From Methanobacteriota archaeon (GTDB lineage: Archaea > Thermoplasmatota > Thermoplasmata > RBG-16-68-12 > JAJISG01): a stretch of DNA of 48,274 bases. The stretch covers positions 1 through 48,274 of the forward strand of contig JAUVFR010000009.1 of the NCBI GenBank assembly GCA_030594205.1, given 5' to 3'. Of the stretch, positions 16,649-25,950 are shown piece after piece. Below the pieces are notes generated by a model. That model was given only the letters and a program-made list of their open reading frames with translations, had not been told where the DNA came from and did no database searches. Each line of letters starts with the position of its first letter. Position 1 is the first letter of the stretch. Both the position numbers and the translations under genes were made by a program.

Positions 16649-19420
16649 CTAATCCTCCGCGTCGTCGCTGAGGGCGGCGGAGTCGTCCTCGAGTTCCACG
16701 ACCATGTCCTTCTCCTGGGCTCCGTAGCCAGCGACCGCATGTCCGGCCCCTTGGGCGCCGGAGAGGGCCTCGGGACCGAGAACTCCCGTCAGGATGTCGT
16801 CCAGGTCGACGGCCTCCCCGCCGATGCTCCGCATCGGATCGACCCCGTCCTCCCCGAACCGGAACTGGATGATCGTCTTTGCCGTGTTGCGGACCGTGCG
16901 GTCTTCCATCACCTTGAGGTCCTCCAAAACGTTGATCAGGCGGCGCTGCATGTACCCCGACCGGGATGTCCGGACGGCGGTGTCGACCAGTCCTTCCCGC
17001 CCACCCATGCTGTGGAAGAAGTACTCCGTAGGGTTCAGGCCGCTCTTGTAGGAGGAGCGGACAAAGCCCTTGGCCTCCGCGCCCAGGTCCTCCGGCTGGA
17101 AGTGGGGGAGGGTGCGTTTCCAGTAGCCCCGGGAGATCCGCTCCCCCCTAACGGCTTGTTGCCCGATGCTTCCCGCCATCTGGCTCAGGTTCAACATGGA
17201 GCCTCGGGCGCCGCTTCGCGCCATGATCACAGCACTGTTCTCCACTCCCAGGTGCCGGGAGGCGATCTCGCCCGCGTCGTCTCGGGACCGGCCGAGCTTC
17301 TTCATGGCCTCCACCTCCAAGGTCTCCTCCAACGAACGGCCAGGCATCTGCTCTAGTTCGCCCCCTTTGTAGGCCTCCACGAGACCGGCCACTTCCTCCA
17401 TGGCCCGCTCGAGGACCTCCGCAATCTCGTCCTTGGCCTCCTGAGGGATGTCCTCGTCGTCGATGCCCGTGGTGAAACCCCGAAGCATGATGGTCGCGAT
17501 GGCGAACCGGGTAGCGTCGTCGATGAATTGGCGGGCCCGCTCGGTTCCGTAGTCCCGGGCGATTCGATCGACGAGTTTTCCCTTGAAGGCGCCGATGGCG
17601 TTCTCGTCCATGACCCCTTCGCGAATCTTGCCCTTCTCGATCCGCACCACGGCATCCTCCTCGTCCCCTCGAGAGCCGATGGAAGCACGGAAGGTGACGG
17701 TAAGGTCCTCTGGGAGGATGGTACTGAAGAGGAGCTTCCCGCTCCAATACGATTGGCCGTCCGCCTTCATGTCCGGCTTGGGGAGGCCCGCGCGCCCGAC
17801 CATGGAGAGGAGGTAAGAGGTCTCGTCTCGCGTGAACCGGGCGTCCTTGTAGGTCATGAGGAAGGCGCCGGTGATATGGTCGTGGATGGCCCCGATCACC
17901 GGGCCTCCGAAGCGGGGCGACAGAATGTGCTCCTGGACCTTCATGAGGATCTTCGCTTCAGCCCGCGCCTCCTCGCTCTGGAGAACGTGGAGATTCATCT
18001 CGTCGCCGTCGAAGTCCGCGTTGTAGGGGGGACAGACGGCCAGGTTCAGGCGGAAGGTCTTTCCTGCCATGACCCGCACCTGGTGGGCCATGATGCTCAT
18101 CCGATGGAGGGATGGCTGCCGGTTGAAGAGGACGATGTCGCCGTCCACGAGCTGGCGTTCCACGACGTAGCCCAACTCGACGGCGTCGGCCACGGTCTCC
18201 GCGTTCTTGTCGGTGACCCGAATCCGACGCCCGTCGGGACGGATGATGTAGTTGACGCCGGGGATGTACTCCCCATTTTCGCCTGTAGGTTTGGGACCCC
18301 GAATCACCCACTCCTTCACGATCTCCTGGTTGTACGCCTGGACGTGGACGGGGACGGTGAGTTCCCGGGCGGCCTGGTAGGGAATCCCCACCTCGTTGAT
18401 GCTGATAAGGGGGTCGGGGGAGATGACGGTGCGGGCGGAGAAGTTCACGCGTTTCCCGCTCAGGTTGGAACGGAATCGTCCCTCCTTCCCCTTTAGGCGC
18501 TGCACGAGGGTCTTGAGGGGACGCCCGGATCGATGTCGGGCAGGAGGAATCCCGCTGGTCTGGTTATCGTAGTAGGTGGTGACGTGGTACTGGAGCAGCT
18601 CCCAGAGGTCTTCCACGATGAGCTGCGGGGCGCCCGCATCCCGGTTCTCACGCAGACGCTGGTTGATCCGCAGGACGTCCACCAGTTTGTGAGTCAGGTC
18701 GTCCTCCGACCGGTCCCCGGACTCAAGCGTGATGGAGGGCCGCACGGTCACGGGAGGGACCGAGAGGACCGTCAGGATCATCCACTCCGGACGGGCGACA
18801 TCGGGGTTGATCCCCAAGGGTCGGAGATCCTCATCGGGCATTCGTTCCAGCCGCTCGCGCACCTCCTTCGGTGTCAGCTTGTGGCCGTCCTCTCGGAAGG
18901 TCGTGGGCTTGTCCAGCGTGATCTTCATCTGGTCCGCCTTGCAGTGGGGGCAGACCTGGCGCTTCATCGCGTCTCGCGCCGCCTGTTTCGTGATTTCCAT
19001 CGTCCGCGGGGACTCGCCGCCGGCCGCGAGGGCGTCACTCTTCCGCATCTCGTCCAGGTACTCCTGCTTCTCCTCCCGGCTGAGCAAGAGCCGGCCGCAG
19101 GCACGGCACGTGGACTGCAGGAGTGTCTTGATCTCCTTGATGTAACCCACGTGGATGACGGGCATGGCAAGGTCGATGTGGCCGAAGTGACCCGGGCAGT
19201 CGTCTACGCGTCCGCCGCACGTCTTGCACCGCAATCCCGGCTCGATGACGCCCATATGGAGGTCCATGAGACCCATGTCGATGGGGAACCCGTCGTCATC
19301 GTAGGTGTCGGCCGTGATGATCTTGGTGGCGCTCATCCGACGTATCTCGTCCGGACTCAGGAGCCCGAACCGTAGGGCTTGGATCCGTTTCGAGACCCCG
19401 TGGAGAGGTGTGGGCATCAT
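16649..19420 (-). CDS. rpoA1: RNA polymerase subunit A'
   Basis: Largest-subunit N-terminal portion, 923 aa, holding the clamp, active site and bridge-helix region. Zinc ligands occur in [17 protein letters not shown] near residue 65, with a second set at CRACGR and CPHCKAD. The catalytic magnesium site is [10 protein letters not shown] near residue 473. The rudder/lid segment [20 protein letters not shown] is intact and no intein is present. The C-terminus is acidic ([13 protein letters not shown]). The ATG overlaps the rpoB stop by four bases (ATGA), so the two are coupled. Confidence 0.97.
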   Translation of the reverse strand: MMPTPLHGVSKRIQALRFGLLSPDEIRRMSATKIITADTYDDDGFPIDMGLMDLHMGVIEPGLRCKTCGGRVDDCPGHFGHIDLAMPVIHVGYIKEIKTLLQSTCRACGRLLLSREEKQEYLDEMRKSDALAAGGESPRTMEITKQAARDAMKRQVCPHCKADQMKITLDKPTTFREDGHKLTPKEVRERLERMPDEDLRPLGINPDVARPEWMILTVLSVPPVTVRPSITLESGDRSEDDLTHKLVDVLRINQRLRENRDAGAPQLIVEDLWELLQYHVTTYYDNQTSGIPPARHRSGRPLKTLVQRLKGKEGRFRSNLSGKRVNFSARTVISPDPLISINEVGIPYQAARELTVPVHVQAYNQEIVKEWVIRGPKPTGENGEYIPGVNYIIRPDGRRIRVTDKNAETVADAVELGYVVERQLVDGDIVLFNRQPSLHRMSIMAHQVRVMAGKTFRLNLAVCPPYNADFDGDEMNLHVLQSEEARAEAKILMKVQEHILSPRFGGPVIGAIHDHITGAFLMTYKDARFTRDETSYLLSMVGRAGLPKPDMKADGQSYWSGKLLFSTILPEDLTVTFRASIGSRGDEEDAVVRIEKGKIREGVMDENAIGAFKGKLVDRIARDYGTERARQFIDDATRFAIATIMLRGFTTGIDDEDIPQEAKDEIAEVLERAMEEVAGLVEAYKGGELEQMPGRSLEETLEVEAMKKLGRSRDDAGEIASRHLGVENSAVIMARSGARGSMLNLSQMAGSIGQQAVRGERISRGYWKRTLPHFQPEDLGAEAKGFVRSSYKSGLNPTEYFFHSMGGREGLVDTAVRTSRSGYMQRRLINVLEDLKVMEDRTVRNTAKTIIQFRFGEDGVDPMRSIGGEAVDLDDILTGVLGPEALSGAQGAGHAVAGYGAQEKDMVVELEDDSAALSDDAED

Positions 19421-22400
19421 CGAAGGTCCTCCAATTGGAGACGCATGGCCACCCCGAGAGAGAGCAGTTCATCCACGAGGAGCTTGAAGGCGTAGGAGGT
19501 CTGGACGGGGTAGATGTTGGAGTTGTTGCCGCAGACGGTGCAGCGAAGGTTTCCTTTCCGATCTTTGATGGCGAAGTGGCCGCACTCGGGGTTCCCGCAT
19601 ACGTACAGGAGGATGCCGTCCGACTCGTCCAAGAGGCGGTCCTTGATCACCATGGCCGCTCCGTGGCCGATGAGGCAGTCCCGTTCCATCTCGCCGAAGC
19701 GGAGGCCGCCTTGCCGTGATCGTCCCTCGGTGGGCTGGCGGGTGAGGATCTGCACGGGTCCTCGACTCCGTACGTGGAGCTTCCCAGAGACCATGTGGTG
19801 GAGTTTCTGGTAGTAGATGGCCCCAACGAAAATCTCCGCGGGAATCATTTGGCCGGTCTTGCCGTCGATGAGGACCTCTTTTCCGTTGCTCTTGAACCCG
19901 TTCTTCACGAGGGCCTCTCGCAACGCGTCCTCCGTCTCCCCGCTGAAAGGCGTGCCGTCTACCGAGCGTCCCTCGGCGGAGCCGACCTTGCCCCCGATCA
20001 TCTCCAGGACGTGGGCCACAGTCATCCTCGAGGGGATGGCAGGGGGATTGATCACGAGGTCCGGAACGATGCCTTGCTCCGTGAAGGGCAGGTCCTCTTG
20101 GGCGGCGAGGAGACCGACCACGCCCTTCTGGCCATGGCGAGAGGCAAATTTGTCCCCCAGCTCGGGGATACGAAGGTCACGGATTTTCACCTTGGCCAGC
20201 TTGCTTCCGTTCTCGGATTCCGTGAGCATGACGCTGTCGACCCACCCCATCTCGCCGTGGCGCACCGTGATGCTGGTCTCGCGCCGCTTCTGTGGTGTTA
20301 GAAAGTCCGTCTCCTCCTCCAGGAACCGGGGCGGAGAAGTCTTTCCGATGAGAACGTCGCCCCCTCCCACCCCCACCTCGGGGCTGATGAGGCCGTCCTC
20401 GGGGGTCAGGCTGGCGTAGGCCAGGTCGGCGCGGGCACCGCGGACGTCGGGGCTCGGGGTCTCGAAATGGTCCTCCTGGCCGCCGGGGTAACGGCGTTCC
20501 TCGGCCTTGTAGGTCCGCATGAAGCTGGAGCGTCCGAGGCCGCGCTCCACGGAGGCCTTGTTGAGAACCACCGCGTCCTCCATGTTCCACCCGTGGTAGG
20601 ACATGACCGCGACGATGTAGTTCTGGCCTGCGGGACGGCGGTTGAAGTTGAGGAATTGCATGGCTTCGGTCTGGACCAGCGGCGCCTGCGGGTAGTGGAG
20701 GAGGTGGCTACGGGTATCGGGCCGAATGCGGTAGTTGGATGCCGCGAGGCCTAGGGACTGCTTGATCATGCCGGCCCCCATCGTGACGCGGGGCGAGGAA
20801 TTGTGTTCCGCGTACGGGACGAGGCCCGCACTGACCCCAAGGATGACCAGGGGGTCAATTTCCATGTGCGTGTGCTCCTTCGTAAGAAGGCTCTCCCCCT
20901 CCAGGGTGGACTGGCAGAAGTGACACTGGAGCTCCACGCGCCCCGCCTCGCTGCCGGGGTTGACCCAGTCTACGTCGCCACGCGAGAGGGCGTGGCCGCA
21001 ATGCGGGCAATCGGGTGGCACGCCGTATCCGTAGAGGGCGATGAAGGCATCCTCCTCTTCCTCGGCGTCGATCCACTCCACGATTCCGTTGTCGATCATG
21101 TCGGCCCACCGGAGCTTCCCGATACGGAGGTCTTCCAGGTCCTTCTGCGTGAGGACCGGAATCCCCTCTCGGAGCACAATCAGCGGTCGTCGCATCCGGC
21201 CCTGGTCGCAGTTGATGATGATCTCGTTCATCGACCGGTCGAACCGGATGTTGACTTCGTGGCTTAGGAGTCCGGAGCGCCGTCGACCCCGAATCTCCTC
21301 GACGAGGGTCTCGGGTTCTTCGTGGAGGCCCACGAGGTCTCCGTTGACGTACACACGAATGAGCTGGGTCTGCTGCCCAGCCACACGACGGGTCCCCAGG
21401 TCGGCCAGGAGGAGCTTGACGGTGTCCTCATCGAACCCTTCGGAGACGTCGATGACGAGGGCGGCGTTCTTGACCAGTCCACAATTCTGCCCTTCCGGTG
21501 TCTCGTTGGGACAGAGGCGGCCCCACTGGGTGGGGTGGAGGTCCCGGGCCTCGAAGTGAGGCTGGCTCCGCGTCAAGGGGGAGGTCACCCGCCGCAGGTG
21601 GCTCATGGCACTCATGTGCGACGTCCGGTCGAGGAGTTGAGATACCCCCGCCCGGCCGCCCACCCAGTTCCCCGTGGACAGCGCGTGCAGCAGGCGTTGG
21701 GACAGGAGGTCGGGCCGGATCGCAGCCGAAATCTTCAGTCCCTTCCCGCGGGCGTAGGCGCGCTCCAGCTGGTACTTCAGGTCCTTGATAAGGTTCGCGA
21801 AGGCCACGCGGAAGAGGTCTTCCATCAGGTCCCCCGCCAGCTTCAGGCGCTTGTTGGCATAGTGGTCCTTGTCGTCCGCGCGACGAAGGTCCAAGGAGAG
21901 CTCGAGGATCGTCCGCGCGATTCGGCCCAGGAAGAGGCCCTTCTTGATCCGGGCCTCCTTCGTGTCGCCCAAGTGAGGAAGGAGGGAACGGTCCAGGATG
22001 GAGTCCACCTTGCGGATCCGGTACTCCTTGGCCTGGCCCGTGGCGAACTTCTTCTCTAGGTAGAGGAGCGCGTCCTCCTGGCTGAAGATCCCCGCGGGTG
22101 GGTAGAGCTTCTTGTTCTGGATCTCCTCTAGGTTCGCGTAGACGATAAGGCGCATCTGGGGGGTCGAGACAATGGCGTTGAAGATGTCCTCGTCCTTGTC
22201 CATTCCTAGGGCCTTGAGGAGGATGACGAGGGGGATTTGGCCGGAGGCCGTGGGGACGGTGACCATGAGGATGCTGTCCTTCTTCTTCTCCACCAAGGTA
22301 AGAGCCCGGTACCCTTCCCGCTGGGAGAAAACCTTGGCCACCTCCATACGGCGGCCGTACCGCTCGTTGAATTCGACGAGGACGCGATTGGGAGCCAAGT

Positions 22401-23010
22401 CCTCCAGGGAGATGAGCACCCGTTCTGTGCCGCTGATGATGAAGTAGCCACCGGGGTCATAGGGATCCTCACGGTTTTCCACGAGCTTCCGGTGATATTC
22501 CTCGTCGAGGAGGTCGTACCCGTCCTCCAGGTTCTCTCGATAGAGGCGGCACTTCCTCGTCTTGACCATGATCGGGAGGTTGCCGATGAAGACCCGAGCA
22601 GGCTCCCGCTCGATGCCGTCCTCGACGATGGTGAAGTCCAGGTAGAGCGGTGCTAGGTAAGTCAGACCTCGGAGGCGGGACTCCATGGGGGTGAGAGGGT
22701 GCGAAGCGCCGTTGGCCTCCTTGACTTCGGGCAGCTTCACGTGGATGGTGGGCTTCGCATCGGGCGGGATCCTTCCGTTCTCCTCGTTCCGACGGCCAAA
22801 ACGAATCTCGACCTTTCTACCCTCAGTTCGGTCCTCGTCGAGCTTAATGATGCCCCGCCGGTCATCGTCCACCATGGCCCGAAGGCTGTCCACAATGCCT
22901 TGCATCCGGCTGTTCGGATTGTCATCGGACGCCAGGAAATCGTTGAAGCTGGCGATGTGGTGGTTGACGATGCTCCGTTCCCGAAAGAAGGCGTGTACAA
23001 GCTCCCGCAT
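19417..23010 (-). CDS. rpoB: RNA polymerase subunit B (unsplit)
   Basis: Second-largest subunit, 1197 aa, as one polypeptide rather than B' and B''. Landmarks are [44 protein letters not shown]-like [15 protein letters not shown], the hybrid-binding [13 protein letters not shown], and the C-terminal zinc site CGNPECGHF...CTVCG. An additional four-Cys segment (CPHCGH...CHFCQ, about residues 666-697) is inserted between [14 protein letters not shown] and [16 protein letters not shown], where most homologues have a short loop. It begins two bases after rpoH. Confidence 0.97.
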   Translation of the reverse strand: MRELVHAFFRERSIVNHHIASFNDFLASDDNPNSRMQGIVDSLRAMVDDDRRGIIKLDEDRTEGRKVEIRFGRRNEENGRIPPDAKPTIHVKLPEVKEANGASHPLTPMESRLRGLTYLAPLYLDFTIVEDGIEREPARVFIGNLPIMVKTRKCRLYRENLEDGYDLLDEEYHRKLVENREDPYDPGGYFIISGTERVLISLEDLAPNRVLVEFNERYGRRMEVAKVFSQREGYRALTLVEKKKDSILMVTVPTASGQIPLVILLKALGMDKDEDIFNAIVSTPQMRLIVYANLEEIQNKKLYPPAGIFSQEDALLYLEKKFATGQAKEYRIRKVDSILDRSLLPHLGDTKEARIKKGLFLGRIARTILELSLDLRRADDKDHYANKRLKLAGDLMEDLFRVAFANLIKDLKYQLERAYARGKGLKISAAIRPDLLSQRLLHALSTGNWVGGRAGVSQLLDRTSHMSAMSHLRRVTSPLTRSQPHFEARDLHPTQWGRLCPNETPEGQNCGLVKNAALVIDVSEGFDEDTVKLLLADLGTRRVAGQQTQLIRVYVNGDLVGLHEEPETLVEEIRGRRRSGLLSHEVNIRFDRSMNEIIINCDQGRMRRPLIVLREGIPVLTQKDLEDLRIGKLRWADMIDNGIVEWIDAEEEEDAFIALYGYGVPPDCPHCGHALSRGDVDWVNPGSEAGRVELQCHFCQSTLEGESLLTKEHTHMEIDPLVILGVSAGLVPYAEHNSSPRVTMGAGMIKQSLGLAASNYRIRPDTRSHLLHYPQAPLVQTEAMQFLNFNRRPAGQNYIVAVMSYHGWNMEDAVVLNKASVERGLGRSSFMRTYKAEERRYPGGQEDHFETPSPDVRGARADLAYASLTPEDGLISPEVGVGGGDVLIGKTSPPRFLEEETDFLTPQKRRETSITVRHGEMGWVDSVMLTESENGSKLAKVKIRDLRIPELGDKFASRHGQKGVVGLLAAQEDLPFTEQGIVPDLVINPPAIPSRMTVAHVLEMIGGKVGSAEGRSVDGTPFSGETEDALREALVKNGFKSNGKEVLIDGKTGQMIPAEIFVGAIYYQKLHHMVSGKLHVRSRGPVQILTRQPTEGRSRQGGLRFGEMERDCLIGHGAAMVIKDRLLDESDGILLYVCGNPECGHFAIKDRKGNLRCTVCGNNSNIYPVQTSYAFKLLVDELLSLGVAMRLQLEDLR

Positions 23011-23012
23011 GC

Positions 23013-23267
23013 TTATCTCTCCACGACGACCCGGTAGGCCACGAACACCCCGGCCGTGGCGCTCAGGCGAACGACCTTGATGACCCGCCCTTCGGCGATG
23101 GGCTCGCCCACCACCTCCTCGAGGAAACGGATGGCGGGGTCCCCGCTTTTGATCTTCGGGAGCTGTTCCCGGCCCACGCGCAGCTCGGCCAGGACGCCAT
23201 CAGCTTCCTTCTCGGAAAGCAGGTGGTGCTCGGGGACCATGTCGTGTTCCATCACATTGAACGCCAT
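23013..23267 (-). CDS. rpoH: RNA polymerase subunit H (Rpb5 C-terminal homologue)
   Basis: 84-aa assembly subunit of archaeal RNA polymerase. Typical segments are [20 protein letters not shown], then [13 protein letters not shown] and a basic C-terminal strand ending VAYRVVVER. The ATG at 23267 follows a full AGGAGG seven bases upstream, which decides the start over the longer frame reaching 23357. It opens the protein-coding part of the array; the tRNA-Lys gene ends 30 bp upstream on the same strand. Confidence 0.95.
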   Translation of the reverse strand: MAFNVMEHDMVPEHHLLSEKEADGVLAELRVGREQLPKIKSGDPAIRFLEEVVGEPIAEGRVIKVVRLSATAGVFVAYRVVVER

Positions 23268-23296
23268 TGGGTGTCCTCCTACCGCTGGCCGCCCGA

Positions 23297-23469
23297 CGGG
23301 CCCGCGGGGACTTTCGCTGCGCCTCCCGAAGGGACGCAATTTCGAACCCCGGACCATCTGGTTTCAGCGCAATCGCTCCCAGGAATCGTTCCTAGAGCAT
23401 TGCCTAAAAGCCAGACGCTCTTTCTAGGGACCAGCCTCCGGCCGTCCAACCTAGCTGAGCTACGGGCCC
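23297..23469 (-). tRNA. tRNA-Lys(UUU) interrupted by three introns
   Basis: Acceptor GGGCCCG (23469-23463) pairs perfectly with CGGGCCC (23304-23298); the discriminator is G and no CCA is encoded. Exons are 23469-23449, 23421-23405, 23362-23341 and 23310-23297, giving a 74-nt tRNA with D-loop AGCTAGGTA, anticodon loop CTTTTAA and T-loop TTCGAAT. Intron 1 (27 nt, D-loop) forms a BHB: CTAG/CTAG centre, bulges GTT and AAA, inner GGAC/GTCC. Intron 3 (30 nt, T-loop) forms a BHB: TTCG/CGAA centre, bulges AAA and AGT, inner TTGCG/CGCAG. Intron 2 (42 nt, after base 37) has an internal stem GCAAT/ATTGC but a relaxed junction, so its ends may shift by one base. A TATA-like CAATTTAC lies ~23 bp upstream. 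Splicing would need the archaeal BHB endonuclease. Confidence 0.9.
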
Positions 23470-23631
23470 AGGGGGCGGCGGTACGCAGGGTAAATTGAAG
23501 CTCCAGGCTGAGATAAACCTTACGGTGTGTCATGTCGGGCCAGATCGCCTCGATGTGGCGGACCTCGGGTGGCGAATGGCGATGGAGTTCGTCGCTATAT
23601 AATCCTCTCGTCGCGAAGCGGACCGGGGAAC

Positions 23632-23641
23632 CCTTTTAAAG
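23632..23641 (+). promoter_or_regulatory. TATA-like box for the zinc-ribbon/aEF-1beta pair
   Basis: CTTTTAAAGG is centred ~25 bp before the GTG at 23662. A second A/T box (CTATATAATCC near 23595), palindromic enough to serve either strand, may instead drive the opposite-strand tRNA-Lys transcript. Confidence 0.45.
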
Positions 23642-23661
23642 GCCTTGGGCCTGAATGAACC

Positions 23662-23835
23662 GTGCTGGCCTGGATCGAGACCAAATGTACGACGTGCGGT
23701 CGTCCCTTGACGGAACAGGGATCCGTCATCTTCCGGTGTCCACGGTGCGGAGATACCACCATCGGCCGGTGCGTGCGTTGCCGGGATCAGAGCGTGCCTT
23801 ACGCCTGCAAGAAGTGCGACTTTCACGGGCCCTAG
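23662..23835 (+). CDS. Small zinc-ribbon protein (translation-associated, HVO_2753-like)
   Basis: 57-aa protein made almost entirely of two zinc ribbons with four CxxC pairs: CTTCG, CPRCG, CVRC and CKKC, ending YACKKCDFHGP. This pattern is the conserved archaeal small zinc-finger family often encoded next to aEF-1beta and thought to bind RNA. The GTG start at 23662 puts the first ribbon in frame behind a TATA-like box. The aEF-1beta gene follows eight bases later. Assignment rests on pattern and neighbourhood. Confidence 0.85.
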   Translation: MLAWIETKCTTCGRPLTEQGSVIFRCPRCGDTTIGRCVRCRDQSVPYACKKCDFHGP

Positions 23836-23843
23836 GTGATCGT

Positions 23844-24104
23844 ATGGGCCGGGTCGTGGTCACCTTCCGGGTCATGCCGATGGGTCCGGACGTCGAAATG
23901 CCCCCAATACGGGAAGCCCTGCACGAATCCTTCGCGGGGGACCTACGGGACCTCGTCGAGAAGCCGGTGGCCTTCGGCCTCGTGGGCCTGGAAGCCATCG
24001 TCCTCCTGGACGACGCGGAGGGGCGCCTGGAGGGCGCGGAGGAGATGATTCGCGGGTTGGAGGGTGTCGGGAGCGTGGAGACCCTCTCTGTCGACCTGAT
24101 TTGA
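23844..24104 (+). CDS. Translation elongation factor aEF-1beta
   Basis: 86-aa guanine nucleotide exchange factor that recharges aEF-1alpha with GTP. Matches to the family are the start MGRVVVTFRVMPMGPDVEMP, the central KPVAFGLVGLEAIVLLDD, and the C-terminal GLEGVGSVETLSVDLI. The last segment resembles the conserved GVxSVEVxxVxLI ending. The length is typical of the archaeal single-domain form. It is translated with the upstream zinc-ribbon gene. Confidence 0.92.
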   Translation: MGRVVVTFRVMPMGPDVEMPPIREALHESFAGDLRDLVEKPVAFGLVGLEAIVLLDDAEGRLEGAEEMIRGLEGVGSVETLSVDLI

Positions 24105-24273
24105 ACATCAGCGCCCTGGCGGCGTGACGCTCGATGTTTTCGAGGATGATGGAGGCCCCGCAGAGGGGACCCCGCTTGAACTCGGCCCTCCACCGATTGC
24201 ATATGATGGGAGGAATTTATCCTTGGGTCGTGAGAGGCTTAGTTTTGTGGGTGATAATCAGAAACAAAGCTTC

Positions 24274-24729
24274 ATGGAGGCCGAAGAGGGCTGGACACAT
24301 GGCGGTAATTTGGCCAAAGGTGCCCTCCAGGAGTTCATTCTGGACAACATGGGAGTACGGGCTGTTACAGGACTGATCGCGAAGACACTGAAGAAGTCGA
24401 AGTTCAAGATTCTCGAATCGGGCGGTGAGGCCAATAGGGGATACATCAAGGCAATTTGGGGTGGAAAGCTCAAGTCGTATTTCATCGGGAATCTGCCCTT
24501 CGGGAAGCTTGTCAAGTCGGGCAAGCGGCTAGGGGCTGAGGTCGACGTGACGGCCCACGGGTCGGGAAGCCATGTGCGGCTCCTCATCGTCCCCTACATG
24601 GAACTCTGGAATCGGCCAGAGGTCTTCCTCATGAGTCAAGGCATACTCGAGAAACTGACGGACGATAGCTTCTCTCGGAAGAAACTCGACGAGGTAATGG
24701 CACGTCTGAAGACGCCAGTAGCGAGGTAG
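24274..24729 (+). CDS. Hypothetical protein, N-terminal part of a probably frameshifted gene
   Basis: About 151 aa from the ATG at 24274; a longer frame to a GTG at 24124 is possible but its extra sequence is not convincing. It has a mixed alpha/beta pattern (KSKFKILESGGEANRGYIKA; SGSHVRLLIVPYMELW) with no membrane helix, and I do not recognise a family. It ends MARLKTPVAR at 24727. Continuing in the -1 frame, the DNA encodes a Pro-rich linker and membrane helices with no start codon of their own. The original product was therefore probably one soluble domain plus a membrane anchor. Composition is slightly more A/T-rich than its neighbours. Confidence 0.5.
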   Translation: MEAEEGWTHGGNLAKGALQEFILDNMGVRAVTGLIAKTLKKSKFKILESGGEANRGYIKAIWGGKLKSYFIGNLPFGKLVKSGKRLGAEVDVTAHGSGSHVRLLIVPYMELWNRPEVFLMSQGILEKLTDDSFSRKKLDEVMARLKTPVAR

Positions 24730-25247
24730 AGGTCATCCCGCCTCCCCCGCAGGGTGACTACGATCCAAGGCCCGCCCCAACTGCAGCAGAAGGAATCCCC
24801 GCTTATGCCACTTCGATCAGGACGGTATACCGCACGCCACGGGGGGGCTGGCTCTTCTGGCTTCTGGGTGTCGTCGTCTCCGGTGCGATCCTCTACTACT
24901 TCTTCGTCTACGCCCCGGGCACGTACACCACGCAGGATATACTCCTGATTGCCCTTGGCGCCGTCTTCCTCGGCGGGTTCATAGCGCGAAAGGGCACGCG
25001 GGGAGCTCTGCTGGGCTTCTTGGTGTTCTTCGGGCCCCTCATGGCCCTTGGCATCATTGTATTGATGGGGGCCGTAGGGGCTGCAGGCAGCGCTCAGGGA
25101 CTTGAGACCCTCGGTCCGGTCATCGGAGCGGTGGCGGGAATCATGCTTGTAATCCTGGCCTTCGCCGGCGGGATCATTGGCCTCATAGTGGCTGGAATCG
25201 CGGGATGGATATCGGGTAGGATCTTCCCCATCGGCGGGCGACGCTAG
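24669..25247 (+). pseudogene. Membrane-domain half of the frameshifted gene
   Basis: Open from just after a TAG at 24666 to the TAG at 25245, but with no ATG, GTG or TTG until a TTG at 25020 that lies inside the membrane region. It reads SSEVEVIPPPPQGDYDPRPA then PTAAEGIPAYATSIRTVY, a Pro-rich linker. The helices follow: GGWLFWLLGVVVSGAILYYF, a second near IALGAVFLGGFIA, then ALLGFLVFFGPLMALGIIVL and a Gly-rich pair. The frame is -1 relative to 24274-24729 and overlaps its end, so a single base deletion or a programmed shift near 24710-24727 would join them. The TTG at 25020 could give a 75-aa fragment, but that would waste clear coding sequence. Confidence 0.6.
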
Positions 25248-25251
25248 GAAA

Positions 25252-25620
25252 TCACGCCTTCAGAAACGGGTCCGGAGCTTGCGCCAGCGCCTTGACTTTG
25301 TCCTCTGGTTCACCTTCGAGGAACCTACGTTTCCTCTCTGCGGGCTCCCCCTCCACCAGCTCACGGACGATGGTATATGCGCCTTTCAGGCCGATCTCGC
25401 AGTGTGTGTCCACGTTCCACTTCGCCTGAAGGTCCGGAGTCGTCAAGCTGGTTCCTGAGGTGGTCGAACTCCCTCTCATCCCCAGCCGTCAGGCCGATCA
25501 TCGCGGCGAGCTTCGCAACCCTAGTTCGGACGGACGTCAAGGATTCGCCCTACGTCTTGACGAACGCCTTTTCGGGAAGAGGTAGCTTCACGCCTAGAGG
25601 CGGGATTGGCGATCGCTTCC
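25252..25620 (-). pseudogene. Decayed gene of unknown family
   Basis: On the minus strand, protein-like sequence is scattered over two frames and broken by a stop. KLPLPEKAFVKT meets a TAG at 25550-25552. The same frame continues as SVRTRVAKLAAMIGLTAGDE plus REFDHLRNQL, and then sense shifts to another frame near 25440. There it reads NVDTHCEIGLKGAYTIVREL, then VEGEPAERKRRFLEG, to the end at 25252. One nonsense change plus one frameshift explains it. The family is not recognised. From here to 25900 I see no gene. Confidence 0.45.
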
Positions 25621-25901
25621 CGTCAAATGGAATTGCCGGACCCCTCCGCGTCTGTCCTGTCAGGCTCCGATACGGAAGTGACGGCGGGCCATCTCCTCCT
25701 TTTCTGGGCTTGCTTCCCCTCGCCATGTAGTCCCGGTTATGCCGCAGGACCACGGCGTGGGATAGCCGACTCTGGCAACTGTAATGCCAGTTCGGATGAT
25801 TTCTCTATCCAGGCGGCTCTCGAGCGCCAAGCCTGGCACGGACATGGCCTACCGCTGAGCTGATTTGAGCCCGATTAACTCATTAGAACTCAGCTAAGAA
25901 G

Positions 25902-25911
25902 GATTATATAA
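25902..25911 (+). promoter_or_regulatory. TATA box for the MscS channel gene
   Basis: GATTATATAA within GC-rich flanks is a near-ideal archaeal TATA box. It is centred ~29 bp before the in-frame GTG at 25936 and ~44 bp before the ATG at 25951. Confidence 0.6.
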
Positions 25912-25950
25912 CCGCTTCTGGGTCTTTTGGGCGCTGTGTCCCCCCACACC

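Noticed and set aside
16649-23010. Possible inteins in rpoA1 or rpoB
   Set aside because: Both align continuously through their conserved blocks with normal lengths; the only extra piece is the short zinc insertion in RpoB.
23530-23640. Possible small RNA gene driven by the CTATATAATCC box
   Set aside because: No C/D or H/ACA box pattern or convincing hairpin; the box can be explained as a promoter of the tRNA-Lys or zinc-ribbon transcripts.
23655-24104. Single 149-aa frame starting at 23655
   Set aside because: Its first 63 residues are out of frame with the zinc-ribbon protein encoded there; only the aEF-1beta part from 23844 is real.
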